DNA from: Aurantimonas sp. Leaf443
GTDB lineage: Bacteria; Pseudomonadota; Alphaproteobacteria; Rhizobiales; Rhizobiaceae
Assembly: GCF_001425575.1 (NCBI RefSeq)
Contig: NZ_LMRD01000001.1
Span: 2,537 to 66,536, forward strand
Direction: 5' to 3'
DNA length: 64,000 bases
How positions within the stretch are numbered: position 1 is the stretch's first letter; every line of letters begins with the position of its first letter. A program made the translations under genes and the position numbers. Under the pieces are notes generated by a model, which saw only the letters and a program-made list of their open reading frames with translations, ran no database searches and was not told the origin of the DNA. This document shows positions 1 to 7,340 of this stretch, piece after piece.

Positions 1-106
1 CACTCCGATGTCCCCGCACCGATGGCGTGGAGACGAGTTCAAACATGGGTCAATTCTCGATGGAAAAACCGAAGCTGCCTGGGTCAGCTCTCAGTGGAAA
101 TCAACA
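1..106. mobile_element. Terminus of an IS21-family-like insertion sequence
   Basis: Two imperfect 21-bp direct repeats lie at 46-66 and 80-100. Both start TGGGTCA, both end TGGAAA, and they are 34 bp apart. Multiple short terminal repeats of this kind, with a CA end (here tcaaca at 101-106), are typical of IS21-family elements. The element body with istA/istB would be to the left, outside the window. Immediately after base 106 the IS630-type transposase reading frame becomes recognisable, so this element appears to have inserted into it. Confidence 0.6.
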
Positions 107-443
107 ACGTCGTCCCGTGGCGGTTGAAGAAGCGCCAAAGTGTGCCGATCCCGACCTTCAGCCCGCGCTCGTCGGCCAAGCGGCGCTGCATCTCGTGCAG
201 CGTGATGTTGTCCTTGCCGTCGATCAGGCTTTGCAGGAACGCGGCCTGCGCCTCGATGCGACCCGAGCGGCGGTCCCCACCCATCGGCAGGGGATCGCTC
301 CGGCTCGCCCGATCCTGAGAGCGCCAGCGCACCGCCGTGGCAATCGCAATCCCGAACCGCTCAGCCGCCGTATGGGGCCAGGCACCCTCGCGCATCGCCC
401 GCAAAACCCGATGCCTAAGATCGATCGACAACGCTCGTGCCAT
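84..443 (-). pseudogene. IS630-type transposase, N-terminal helix-turn-helix part, interrupted
   Basis: The product from ATG 443 begins MARALSIDLRHRVLRAM and continues through a winged helix-turn-helix typical of the first ORF of IS630-family transposases (ARALS.DLR.RV, GDRRSGR, and an L.DERG...G..TLWRFFNRHG stretch). The similarity stops after about 112 residues at FNRHGTT. The last dozen codons are read from the IS21-like terminus, so this is a truncated, inactive ORF. The catalytic DDE half would lie to the left and is absent. A longer ATG at 461 exists, but family proteins start at MARALS. Confidence 0.65.
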
Positions 444-469
444 CCCCCGCCTGTCTTCCAAAAGGTGAA

Positions 470-517
470 GGGAATCACGGATCGGCCAATGACTCTAGCC
501 GACCGGAAAACGCTCTA
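470..517. repeat. Probable terminal inverted repeat of the IS630-type element
   Basis: The sequence just upstream of the transposase start contains GAATCACGGATCGGCCAATGACTC-like text followed by GGAAAACGCTC next to a TA dinucleotide at 516-517. IS630 elements insert at TA and have terminal repeats at about this distance from the first ORF. The partner repeat is not in the window, so the exact boundary is inferred. Confidence 0.35.
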
Positions 518-524
518 GAACATT

Positions 525-556
525 GATCGGCGCACCGGACGGACGGTGCGCCGATC
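525..556 (+). other. Perfect 13-bp stem-loop before the relaxase gene (oriT or terminator candidate)
   Basis: GATCGGCGCACCG at 525-537 is exactly repeated in inverted form at 544-556, with a 6-base loop (gacgga), followed by ttcgttgt. It is 126 bases upstream of the relaxase start. Two readings are possible: a rho-independent terminator shielding the relaxase gene from upstream transcription, or part of the origin of transfer, since relaxase genes often sit next to their oriT and hairpins flank nick sites. The sequence does not decide between them. Confidence 0.6.
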
Positions 557-681
557 TTCGTTGTAGCAGTGATCCGTGCCAGTCGCGGTGCGCGACGTAG
601 AAACATCTTCCCCGCTGATTTGACCGCAGTCGATCGACGCTGAAAATGTGATGAATGGGAAGCCTCTTCAAGGAGGCTTTC

Positions 682-3351
682 GTGGTCGCAACAGTCGCAG
701 CAGGTACATCGGCACAGTACTATCTCGCCCAGGTCGAGTATTATCTTGGAGGTAAGGAGCCCGACGGTCGCTGGATTAAAACCAGCCCAGGGCTCGGGTC
801 CTTTCCGTCCAACATCGTCGACGGCGGCGCGTTCGAGCGGTTGCATGCCGCTCGGGATGAAGACGGTCGCCCGCTCATCAGCAACACCGGCAAGCACCTC
901 GATCAGGTCGGCGGTTATGACGTGTGCTTCTCGCCGCCCAAGTCGTTGCAGGTTTTGTGGGGACTGGGCGCCGCACCGATCAGCACTGGGCTTGAGGCTG
1001 TCCAGCTCGCGGCCGTTCAAGAAGCCGTCGACTTCCTCGATCGCGAGGCCGCCTTCTGCCGGCGCGGGCGCAACGGCCTCATTCTGGAAAAGGTCTCGCT
1101 GACGGCAGCGGCTTTCCAGCATGGCGAAGCCCGTCCGGCACCGCATGCGGACGGCGCCGTCTTTGCAGACCCTGCGCTTCACACGCATGTTGTCGTTCTA
1201 AATGTGGCGGAGCGGGCGGATGGCAGCTTCGGCCGCCTCGACGGCCGGCTGTTTTACAACATGAAGATGGCAGCGGGTGCTCTTTACCATGAGGCACTCT
1301 CACGCGGCCTTCGCCAGATGGGCTTTAGCGTCGAGATCACCGGCAACAACGGGATCTTCGAGATTGTTGGCGTCGATCGCGACTTGTGTAAGTACTTCTC
1401 GGCCCGCCGTGACGAGATCGCTAGCGAACTCGCCGCCATTGGTCTTGAGACAAGTGGCGCACCGGCGCTCGCTGCCGCCAAGGCACGCGCGACGCGGCGG
1501 GGCAAGTCGTCCGACGGACCGTCCGGCGACGATCGCCACCAGCTGTGGCGGGAGCGGGCGGCGGGTCTTGGGTTCGAGGCCGAGCACGTCGTTGAACAGG
1601 CGCTCGCTGCCGGACGCGAGCGTGCCCTGGTGGCTCATACAGAGCCGCCGACGGTTCGCACCCTCTACCAAGTCCTGCAGGACCTCACCGAACGCGCAAG
1701 CGTCTTCGAGTACCGTCAGCTGGTGGCTGCGGTCGCGTCCGCGAAGGTAGGAGCGGACCGCGGCACCTCGGTGGAGGAAGAGCTTGAACGTTTTCGCACC
1801 AAGGGTGCGATGGTGGCGCTCGGGTCAGACCGGTGGCGCCACGCGATCTACTCGACGCCGGAGATCATCGCGCTCGAGCAGGGTCTCTTTGCCCGTGCAA
1901 GGCAGCTGGCGTCTTTGCAGGTTGCGGCTCCTAGCTCGTCTTCGGTCGAGGCGCTCCTCCAGAACGCCCGGCTGAACCACGAGCAGGAGCAGGCGGCACG
2001 GCTGGCCTGCACGTCAACCGGCATCGTCATCGTCGAAGGTGCCCCTGGCGTCGGCAAGACGACACTGCTCGCCCCTGTCGCGCGAGCCTGGGGCGATGCA
2101 GGCTGGCGGGTGATCGGTGCCTCCACCGCGTGGAAGATCGCCCATCAACTTCGTGACGAGCTGCAAATCGAGGCGCGCGCAGTCGACTCCTGGCTGGCGG
2201 CTGTCGAGCACGGCAAGCCGTTCCTTACCGATAAGACGCTGCTGGTGATCGACGAGGCGGGCCTTCTGACCAGTCGGCAAATGGACCGCATCCTCAGCGA
2301 GGTCGAACGAGCCCACAGCGCTGGCTTTGAGGTCGCCGTGCGCATGGTCGGCGACCGGCGGCAGCTGCAGCCGATTGGTGGGCCAGGGCTTCGCATTGTC
2401 GCCGAGGCGATCGGCACCCAGCGCGTCGACGTCATCGTGCGTCAGCACGAGCCCTGGGCGCGCGATGTCGTGACAGACTTTGGCCGCGGAGAGGCTGCGG
2501 TGGCGCTCGGAAGTCTTAAAGCGCATGGTTGTGTCCGCATCTGCGAGGGACCGAGCGCCACGATCAACGGGCTCGTCGACGCTTGGGATGAGTGGCGCCG
2601 GGATGATCGCGGCCGACTAAGCTTGCTGATCGCTAAGACCAACGCGCAGGTGCTGGCGCTCAACAAGGAGGCGCGGCAGCGGCTGCGGACGTCGGGCGAG
2701 ATCGCGGCAGACAACGCGGCGTCGATCGAGGCAGTCACGCCATCCGGTCAGTCGCACATCGTCGATCTCGCCGAAGGTGATCGCATCCGCTTCCTTTGCC
2801 GCAATGACGAACTCGGTATCATTAACGGTACGCATGGCTGCATTGAGCGGGTGGATCTCGCCTCCGACGGAGCCGTCTGGCTCCAGACACGGATCGGCAG
2901 CAGGAGCGTGTCGTTCACCCCGTCGGAACTCGCCGACGAGGCTGGGCGCGCGCAGTTGGCGCACGCCTATGCGACCACCTGCTATGGCGCGCAAGGTCTT
3001 ACGACCGACCACGCCTTCGTCCTCGCAGATCCAGCGATGGACCGCCACGACATCCATGTTGCGACCAGCCGCGGCCGGTCGGGAACGCATCTCTTCGTTG
3101 ACGGCAAGGCGTTGGATACGCGGGCAAAGGCGGAGCGCCTTCTCGGTGATCGTGACCGGGTGGTCGACCCGTCCGAGCGTCTGGCGTTGCTGGCCGCCGC
3201 TCTCAGCCGGTCCGGAGCCAAGAGCTCGACTCTCGATTACCTGATGCCGGCTGCAGCGCTCTCAGCCATAGAGCGCTCGAAGCTGGACCTAGCCGATGAG
3301 CCCTTGCCGAAGCCAGGACGACGTCGCTCGCGTGGGATCTCCCTTGAGTAG
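682..3351 (+). CDS. MobF-family conjugative relaxase with RecD-like helicase domain
   Basis: Predicted DNA-nicking relaxase that cleaves oriT and pilots the strand during transfer. From the GTG at 682 the product is 889 residues. The N-terminal TrwC-type domain has tyrosine pairs near residues 13-14 and 20-21 and the metal-binding DPALHTHVVVLN segment around 164-175, with the third histidine plausibly upstream. A superfamily I helicase follows: Walker A GAPGVGKT at 453-460 and DEAG at 524-527. The GTG start is preferred over ATG 655 because AAGGAGG at 670-676 sits 5 bases before it and the protein then starts like other MobF enzymes (VATVAAGTSAQYY). It is shorter than TrwC/TraI proteins (over 950 residues). 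It lies upstream of a small ORF and the recombinase on the same strand. Confidence 0.88.
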   Translation: MVATVAAGTSAQYYLAQVEYYLGGKEPDGRWIKTSPGLGSFPSNIVDGGAFERLHAARDEDGRPLISNTGKHLDQVGGYDVCFSPPKSLQVLWGLGAAPISTGLEAVQLAAVQEAVDFLDREAAFCRRGRNGLILEKVSLTAAAFQHGEARPAPHADGAVFADPALHTHVVVLNVAERADGSFGRLDGRLFYNMKMAAGALYHEALSRGLRQMGFSVEITGNNGIFEIVGVDRDLCKYFSARRDEIASELAAIGLETSGAPALAAAKARATRRGKSSDGPSGDDRHQLWRERAAGLGFEAEHVVEQALAAGRERALVAHTEPPTVRTLYQVLQDLTERASVFEYRQLVAAVASAKVGADRGTSVEEELERFRTKGAMVALGSDRWRHAIYSTPEIIALEQGLFARARQLASLQVAAPSSSSVEALLQNARLNHEQEQAARLACTSTGIVIVEGAPGVGKTTLLAPVARAWGDAGWRVIGASTAWKIAHQLRDELQIEARAVDSWLAAVEHGKPFLTDKTLLVIDEAGLLTSRQMDRILSEVERAHSAGFEVAVRMVGDRRQLQPIGGPGLRIVAEAIGTQRVDVIVRQHEPWARDVVTDFGRGEAAVALGSLKAHGCVRICEGPSATINGLVDAWDEWRRDDRGRLSLLIAKTNAQVLALNKEARQRLRTSGEIAADNAASIEAVTPSGQSHIVDLAEGDRIRFLCRNDELGIINGTHGCIERVDLASDGAVWLQTRIGSRSVSFTPSELADEAGRAQLAHAYATTCYGAQGLTTDHAFVLADPAMDRHDIHVATSRGRSGTHLFVDGKALDTRAKAERLLGDRDRVVDPSERLALLAAALSRSGAKSSTLDYLMPAAALSAIERSKLDLADEPLPKPGRRRSRGISLE

Positions 3352-3559
3352 CCGCGCCGATCGCGACACGCCTGGGAGCGGGAACAGCAGCCGGAGCAAA
3401 ATCGGCAACGGTAATGCTGCGCGATCCAACCCTGCCGGCGAGCGATGGACCGTGTCCGACAACTGGCCCTCACGAGTCCCGGTCACGGCTGCCGAGCTAA
3501 ACGTCGTCGAGACCTACCTCGGCCCTCTGCTCGATGAACTGTTTACTAGGAGTGCATGA
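3296..3559 (+). CDS. Small hypothetical protein between relaxase and recombinase
   Basis: I do not recognise this 87-residue ORF. Its first third is low-complexity and overlaps the relaxase end by 56 bases; its last 35 residues (starting VSDNWPSRVPVTAAELNVVE) look like a compact helical protein. A GTG at 3452 would give just that 35-residue conserved-looking part, so the start is uncertain. The stop overlaps an ATG at 3556 in the recombinase frame (ATGA), which suggests translational coupling. The position between relaxase and integrase suggests an accessory role in the element, but nothing in the sequence shows what it does. Confidence 0.4.
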   Translation: MSPCRSQDDVARVGSPLSSRADRDTPGSGNSSRSKIGNGNAARSNPAGERWTVSDNWPSRVPVTAAELNVVETYLGPLLDELFTRSA

Positions 3560-3590
3560 CGTTGAGGCCGAGACGAAAAGGAGGTCGCAC

Positions 3591-3605
3591 CATCCGCAGC
3601 GGATG
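3591..3605 (+). other. Small hairpin in the recombinase leader
   Basis: CATCCG and CGGATG flank a 3-base loop between the two candidate recombinase start codons (3556 and 3643), shortly after AAGGAGG at 3578-3584. If translation begins at 3643 this is untranslated leader and could modulate initiation; if at 3556 it is coding and has no special role. Confidence 0.25.
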
Positions 3606-3642
3606 CTACGGTGAGCCGAGAACAGAACGAGAAGGTCCGCTG

Positions 3643-5319
3643 ATGAACGCGCCGTTTCGAACCGATAATGGGAAAGCCGAGGCGACCGCTGTCGAGCCCG
3701 CCCGCGCCTGCGCCTATCTTCGCGTGTCGACGGGGCGACAGGCAGAGAGCGATCTCTCCATTCCGGATCAGCGCCGGCAGGTGGCAGCCTTCTGCGCGGC
3801 GAAGGGCTGGCCACTCGTTGCCGAATATGTCGAACCGGGTGCCTCGGCTACGGACGATACTAGAGCCGAGTTCCAGCGCATGATCGAGCGAGCGACCGAT
3901 GGCGATCGTCCCTTCGACGTCATCGTCGTGCACTCCTACAGCCGCTTCTTCCGCGACAGTTTCAGCCTGGAAATGTACATCCGGCGCCTGGCGAAGGTCG
4001 GCGTGCGTCTCGTGTCGATCACCCAGGAGCTTGGCGATGACCCGGCGCAGGTGATGATGCGACAGGTAATCGCGCTGTTTGACGAGTACCAGTCGAGAGA
4101 GAACGCCAAGCACGTGCTGCGCGCGATGAAGGAGAATGCGCGGCAGGGCTTTTACAATGGCAGCCCGGTTCCTCTCGGCTACCGCGCCGAAGAAGCGGAG
4201 AAGCGCGGCACGAAGGTCAAGAAGCAGCTCGTTATCGATCCGGTCGAGGCCGAGATCGTCAAGCTTATCTTCCGCCTTTACGAACAGGGCGACAGCCAGT
4301 CGGGGCCGCTCGGTATCAAGGAGATCGTCAAACGCCTAAATGCTGCCGGCTACCGTACCAAGCGCAACGCCCGCTTCGGTGTGGGTACGCTGCACGGCAT
4401 CCTGACCAACAGAATCTATGCCGGCGAATGGGTGTTCAACCGACGCGAGTCGAAGACGCTGCGGCAGAAGCCATCCTCCGAGCATATCACCGTAGCAGTA
4501 CCGCCGATCATCAGGCGGGTAACCTTCGACGCCGTACAAGCCAAGCTGAAAGCCCGCAGCCCGCGCGTCGAGTCGCCCCGCGTCGTCACTGGTCCCATCC
4601 TGCTCACCGGCCTTGCCACCTGTGCCAGTTGCGCCGGTGGCATGACGCTCAGGACCGGCACCTCCCGAAATGGTGTCGTGCACCGCTACTACACCTGCTC
4701 GGCCTGCGCCCGATCGGGCAAGGCCGCGTGCAAGGGCCGGTCGATCCGCATGGATACACTCGATGACCTCGTCGTGGAGCACCTCAGCGAACGCCTGTTC
4801 ACCACCGAGCGCCTCACCGAGATACTTGCCTCGATCTCTGCCGGGCGTGCCGAGAGGGCGAACGAGGTTGACGGACGCATCATTGCGCTTCAGCGCGAAG
4901 TGACCGATGCCGAAGACAAACTGAAGCGGCTCTACCGGATGATCGAGGACGGCGTTGCGGAGATGGATGATCTCCTGCGCGAGCGAATCGCAGCCCTACG
5001 CCTCGACCGGGAGCGAGCTCAGGCTGCGCTCGACCGTGTCAGGATAAAGGCTATGCCCGCGACGGAGATCCCGCTGGAAATCGTCGAGCGGTTCGGCCGG
5101 GCCATGCGTGAGAACATCGCGACCGGGGAGATCCCGTTCCGGAAGGCTTACCTGCGCTCGGTCATCGATCGCGTCGAGGTGGACGACGACGCCATCCGCA
5201 TCATCGGCGACAAGGCGACCCTCGAGCAGGTCATCGCCTGCAAAGGCAGCGCAGGCGGGACGGACGGTGTTCGCAGTTCTGTACGGAAGTGGCGCGCCCG
5301 AAAGGATTCGAACCTCTGA
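3643..5319 (+). CDS. Large serine recombinase (integrase of the element)
   Basis: Site-specific recombinase expected to integrate and excise the element. The 558-residue product starts MNAPF. The resolvase catalytic domain has YLRVSTGRQ at 25-33, with Ser29 the likely nucleophile. It is followed by a recombinase domain, a zinc ribbon with CxxC pairs (CASC near 327, CSAC near 353) and a long charged coiled coil at about 405-470. An upstream in-frame ATG at 3556 overlaps the previous stop as ATGA and has AGGAG just before it, so a 587-residue form is possible. The stop at 5317-5319 lies inside the tRNA-Arg gene: the last ten codons are antisense to the tRNA 3' end. This places the attachment site at the gene's own 3' end. 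Confidence 0.9.
   Translation: MNAPFRTDNGKAEATAVEPARACAYLRVSTGRQAESDLSIPDQRRQVAAFCAAKGWPLVAEYVEPGASATDDTRAEFQRMIERATDGDRPFDVIVVHSYSRFFRDSFSLEMYIRRLAKVGVRLVSITQELGDDPAQVMMRQVIALFDEYQSRENAKHVLRAMKENARQGFYNGSPVPLGYRAEEAEKRGTKVKKQLVIDPVEAEIVKLIFRLYEQGDSQSGPLGIKEIVKRLNAAGYRTKRNARFGVGTLHGILTNRIYAGEWVFNRRESKTLRQKPSSEHITVAVPPIIRRVTFDAVQAKLKARSPRVESPRVVTGPILLTGLATCASCAGGMTLRTGTSRNGVVHRYYTCSACARSGKAACKGRSIRMDTLDDLVVEHLSERLFTTERLTEILASISAGRAERANEVDGRIIALQREVTDAEDKLKRLYRMIEDGVAEMDDLLRERIAALRLDRERAQAALDRVRIKAMPATEIPLEIVERFGRAMRENIATGEIPFRKAYLRSVIDRVEVDDDAIRIIGDKATLEQVIACKGSAGGTDGVRSSVRKWRARKDSNL
5290..5319. other. Probable attachment site (att) at the tRNA-Arg 3' end
   Basis: The recombinase reading frame terminates within the tRNA acceptor and T-arm, so the element-chromosome junction must lie in or next to this interval. 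The other att copy should be at the left end of the element, outside the window. The exact core is not determinable here. Confidence 0.6.
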
Positions 5320-5366
5320 CCCCCAGATTCGTAGTCTGGTGCTCTATCCAGCTGAGCTACGGGCGC
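5290..5366 (-). tRNA. tRNA-Arg (anticodon ACG), CCA encoded
   Basis: Read on the minus strand, the gene starts GCGCCCG at 5366 and closes with the complementary CGGGCGC, a G discriminator and an encoded CCA at 5290. The D-arm AGCTCAGCTGGATAGAGC and T-arm GGTTCGAATCC are canonical. The anticodon stem CCAGA/TCTGG encloses loop CTACGAA, giving anticodon ACG (read as ICG after deamination). Its 3' 30 bases are shared with the serine recombinase gene on the other strand, consistent with use as an integration site that keeps the tRNA intact. Confidence 0.97.
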
Positions 5367-5662
5367 CTGACGGGTCTGGTCGGAAGCGATGTCCGCCGCG
5401 ACCCGTGGCGGCTAGGTAGCCGCTGGGTTTTCAGAATGCAAGCGCCTGGCGGGAGATTCTGGCGCTTTCTGTCCGGGGCGTCAGGCCGGGCGGCGGCGGA
5501 AGCGCGCGCGGGGCGGGGGGAAGGCGCGGAATCTGGCGCCGGTTCTGCGTCGAAAGGCCGGGAAATCGGCCGTCGATGCGCCCGGCAGGGTGCGCGACCG
5601 CCAGGGCCGATGGTCGGCCGCGCGCGCCGGGGAAAGCGTCGCCGCCGCCGTCGGCTTCGGCC
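5367..5662. other. Intergenic region upstream of tRNA-Arg
   Basis: These 296 bases between the tRNA 5' end and the stop of the sensor kinase should contain the tRNA promoter on the minus strand. I see no convincing ORF, hairpin with a T-run or repeat in it. Confidence 0.5.
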
Positions 5663-7294
5663 TCAAGGCGCGGGGGAAGGGGCCGGCTGGGCCTTGGTCG
5701 GCAGGCGGATCTCGAATCGCGCGCCGGGGCCGCCTTCGGCGAGGATGATCGTGCCGCTGTGCCCCTCGACGATCTCGGCGGCAATGGCGAGGCCGAGGCC
5801 GGTGCCGCCGGTGCGGGCCGAGCCGCGGAAGGCGCGGAAGAGATTCTCGCGCGCGCGCTCGGGCAGGCCCGGTCCCGTGTCCTCGACGGTGACGAGCACC
5901 GCGTCCGCGCTTTCGCGCTCGGCCGAGACGACGACGCGGCGCACCAGCGCGGGGTCGGCATCCTCGAGCGATTCGAGCGCCTGCACGGCGTTGCGGCACA
6001 GGTTCAGAAGCACCCGGTGGAACTGTCCGGGATCGACCTCGATCTCGAAATCGGCCGGGACGGCGTTGACGAACTCGATGGCGGAAAGGCCGGACGCGGA
6101 TCCGGCGGGCGCCTCGCGACCCGTCACCGTGCCTGCGGTGTCGCCGGGCGCGGCCGGCGCGGTCGGGCGGGTCCGATCGAGGGAATCGCGCCCGCCAGCC
6201 GAGCGGGGGACGGCGCCCTGCGCGTCGTCGTCCGCTTGCGTCCCGGTCATCGAGCGCACGTCCTCGACGAGATGGCGCAGGCGCACGCGGCGGTGCTCGG
6301 GCACGCTTTCGACGGCGCGCCCGTAGGCCAGCACGGCTTGCGTGTAGGAGAGGGCGCGATCGAGGCTGCGGATGAGGACGGGGGCGAAGCGCTGGATGCG
6401 CGGGTCGCTGAGGTCGGTCAGCCGGTCGGAGATCATCTGCGCCGAGGCCAGGATGTTGCGCAGGTCGTGGTTGATCTTGGAGACGGCGAGGCCGAGATCG
6501 GCCAGATGGCGCTGCTCGCGCAGCGTGGCGGCGAGGCGGTTCTGCATCGCGGCCAGTTCCTGCTCGGCCACGCCGATCTCGTCGCCGCGCGCCCGCGGCC
6601 GGATGATCCGGGCGGGATCGGCGGGGTTCTCCGCGAAGGCCACCATGTTGCGCGTCATCGCCTCGATCGGCCGGATGAGGAAGCGGCGGATGGCGGCGAA
6701 GACGAGGAGGGCGGCGAAGGAGGCGATGGCGAGCGACAGGAGGAGGATGTTGCGCGCATAGATGAGCATGGCCCGGCGCAGCGGCGCCTCGCCCATCACG
6801 ACCTCCGCCTTCACCCTGCCGTCGCCGACCGTACCCTTCACGCGCATGACGCGCCCGCCGCCCGTGACGAGCGAATCGAAGGCGCTGGAGACCTTGGTAA
6901 GGGCGTTCTCGTCGTCGAGCGAGATTTCGAGGTCCGGCTGGCCCACCGTCTCGCCGCGCGCGATGAGATGGGAGGCGTCGCCCGTCACCACGGCCACGAG
7001 ATCGGCCTGCAGCGTCGAGAGGATCGCGGCTTCCTTGGCCGGCTCGAGCAGGGCGTCCGCCCCTTGCGCGGCGCCGAGCGTGGCAAGGCCCGCCACGGCC
7101 GCGCTCTCCACCCGGCGGGCCAGCCATTCGTGGCGGAAATTGGCGATCGAGGGCACGAAGATGAGCACTTCGGCCAGCATGACGGCGAAGACGGTGAGGA
7201 GCACGAGGCGCGTGGAGATGGGGCGGCGCAGGCGCACCGGCGCGGGCGCCTGCCGGTGCGCGTCGTCGGGCGATGACCTCTCTTGCAACTTCAA
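5663..7294 (-). CDS. Membrane sensor histidine kinase (HAMP, HisKA, HATPase_c)
   Basis: Inner-membrane sensor kinase of 543 residues. Two membrane helices (one starting TRLVLLTVFAVMLAEVLIF near the N terminus, one around the ILLLSLAIASFAALLVF stretch) frame a periplasmic domain of about 150 residues. A HAMP-like segment (RRFLIRPIEAMTRN), an H-box with KINHDLRN, an N-box LNLCRNAVQAL and G-boxes VEDTGPGLP and GTGLGLAIAAEIV follow, so all catalytic elements are present. No response regulator gene is adjacent, so its partner is unknown. No ATG fits; a TTG at 7294 with AGGA 7 bases upstream is the best start, and a second TTG two codons later is possible. Confidence 0.82.
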   Translation of the reverse strand: MKLQERSSPDDAHRQAPAPVRLRRPISTRLVLLTVFAVMLAEVLIFVPSIANFRHEWLARRVESAAVAGLATLGAAQGADALLEPAKEAAILSTLQADLVAVVTGDASHLIARGETVGQPDLEISLDDENALTKVSSAFDSLVTGGGRVMRVKGTVGDGRVKAEVVMGEAPLRRAMLIYARNILLLSLAIASFAALLVFAAIRRFLIRPIEAMTRNMVAFAENPADPARIIRPRARGDEIGVAEQELAAMQNRLAATLREQRHLADLGLAVSKINHDLRNILASAQMISDRLTDLSDPRIQRFAPVLIRSLDRALSYTQAVLAYGRAVESVPEHRRVRLRHLVEDVRSMTGTQADDDAQGAVPRSAGGRDSLDRTRPTAPAAPGDTAGTVTGREAPAGSASGLSAIEFVNAVPADFEIEVDPGQFHRVLLNLCRNAVQALESLEDADPALVRRVVVSAERESADAVLVTVEDTGPGLPERARENLFRAFRGSARTGGTGLGLAIAAEIVEGHSGTIILAEGGPGARFEIRLPTKAQPAPSPAP

Positions 7295-7340
7295 CCGTCC
7301 ATCCTGCCGGTCGCCGGGCGTCGCCGCCGGAGGACCCCCT

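Larger units (their letters stand above)
1..5319. mobile_element. Right-hand part of an integrated mobilizable element in tRNA-Arg
   Basis: This stretch carries insertion-sequence debris, a MobF relaxase, a small ORF and a large serine recombinase, and ends inside the 3' end of a tRNA-Arg gene. The codon use is visibly less GC-extreme than in the chromosomal genes after it. A relaxase plus an integrase without mating-pair genes fits an integrative mobilizable element; the missing genes could equally lie to the left of the window. The right boundary is inferred from the tRNA overlap; the left boundary is not visible. Confidence 0.7.

Noticed and set aside
475-1188. A 237-codon minus-strand ORF before the relaxase
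   Set aside because: It overlaps the relaxase N-terminal catalytic region on the other strand, and its predicted product has no family features.
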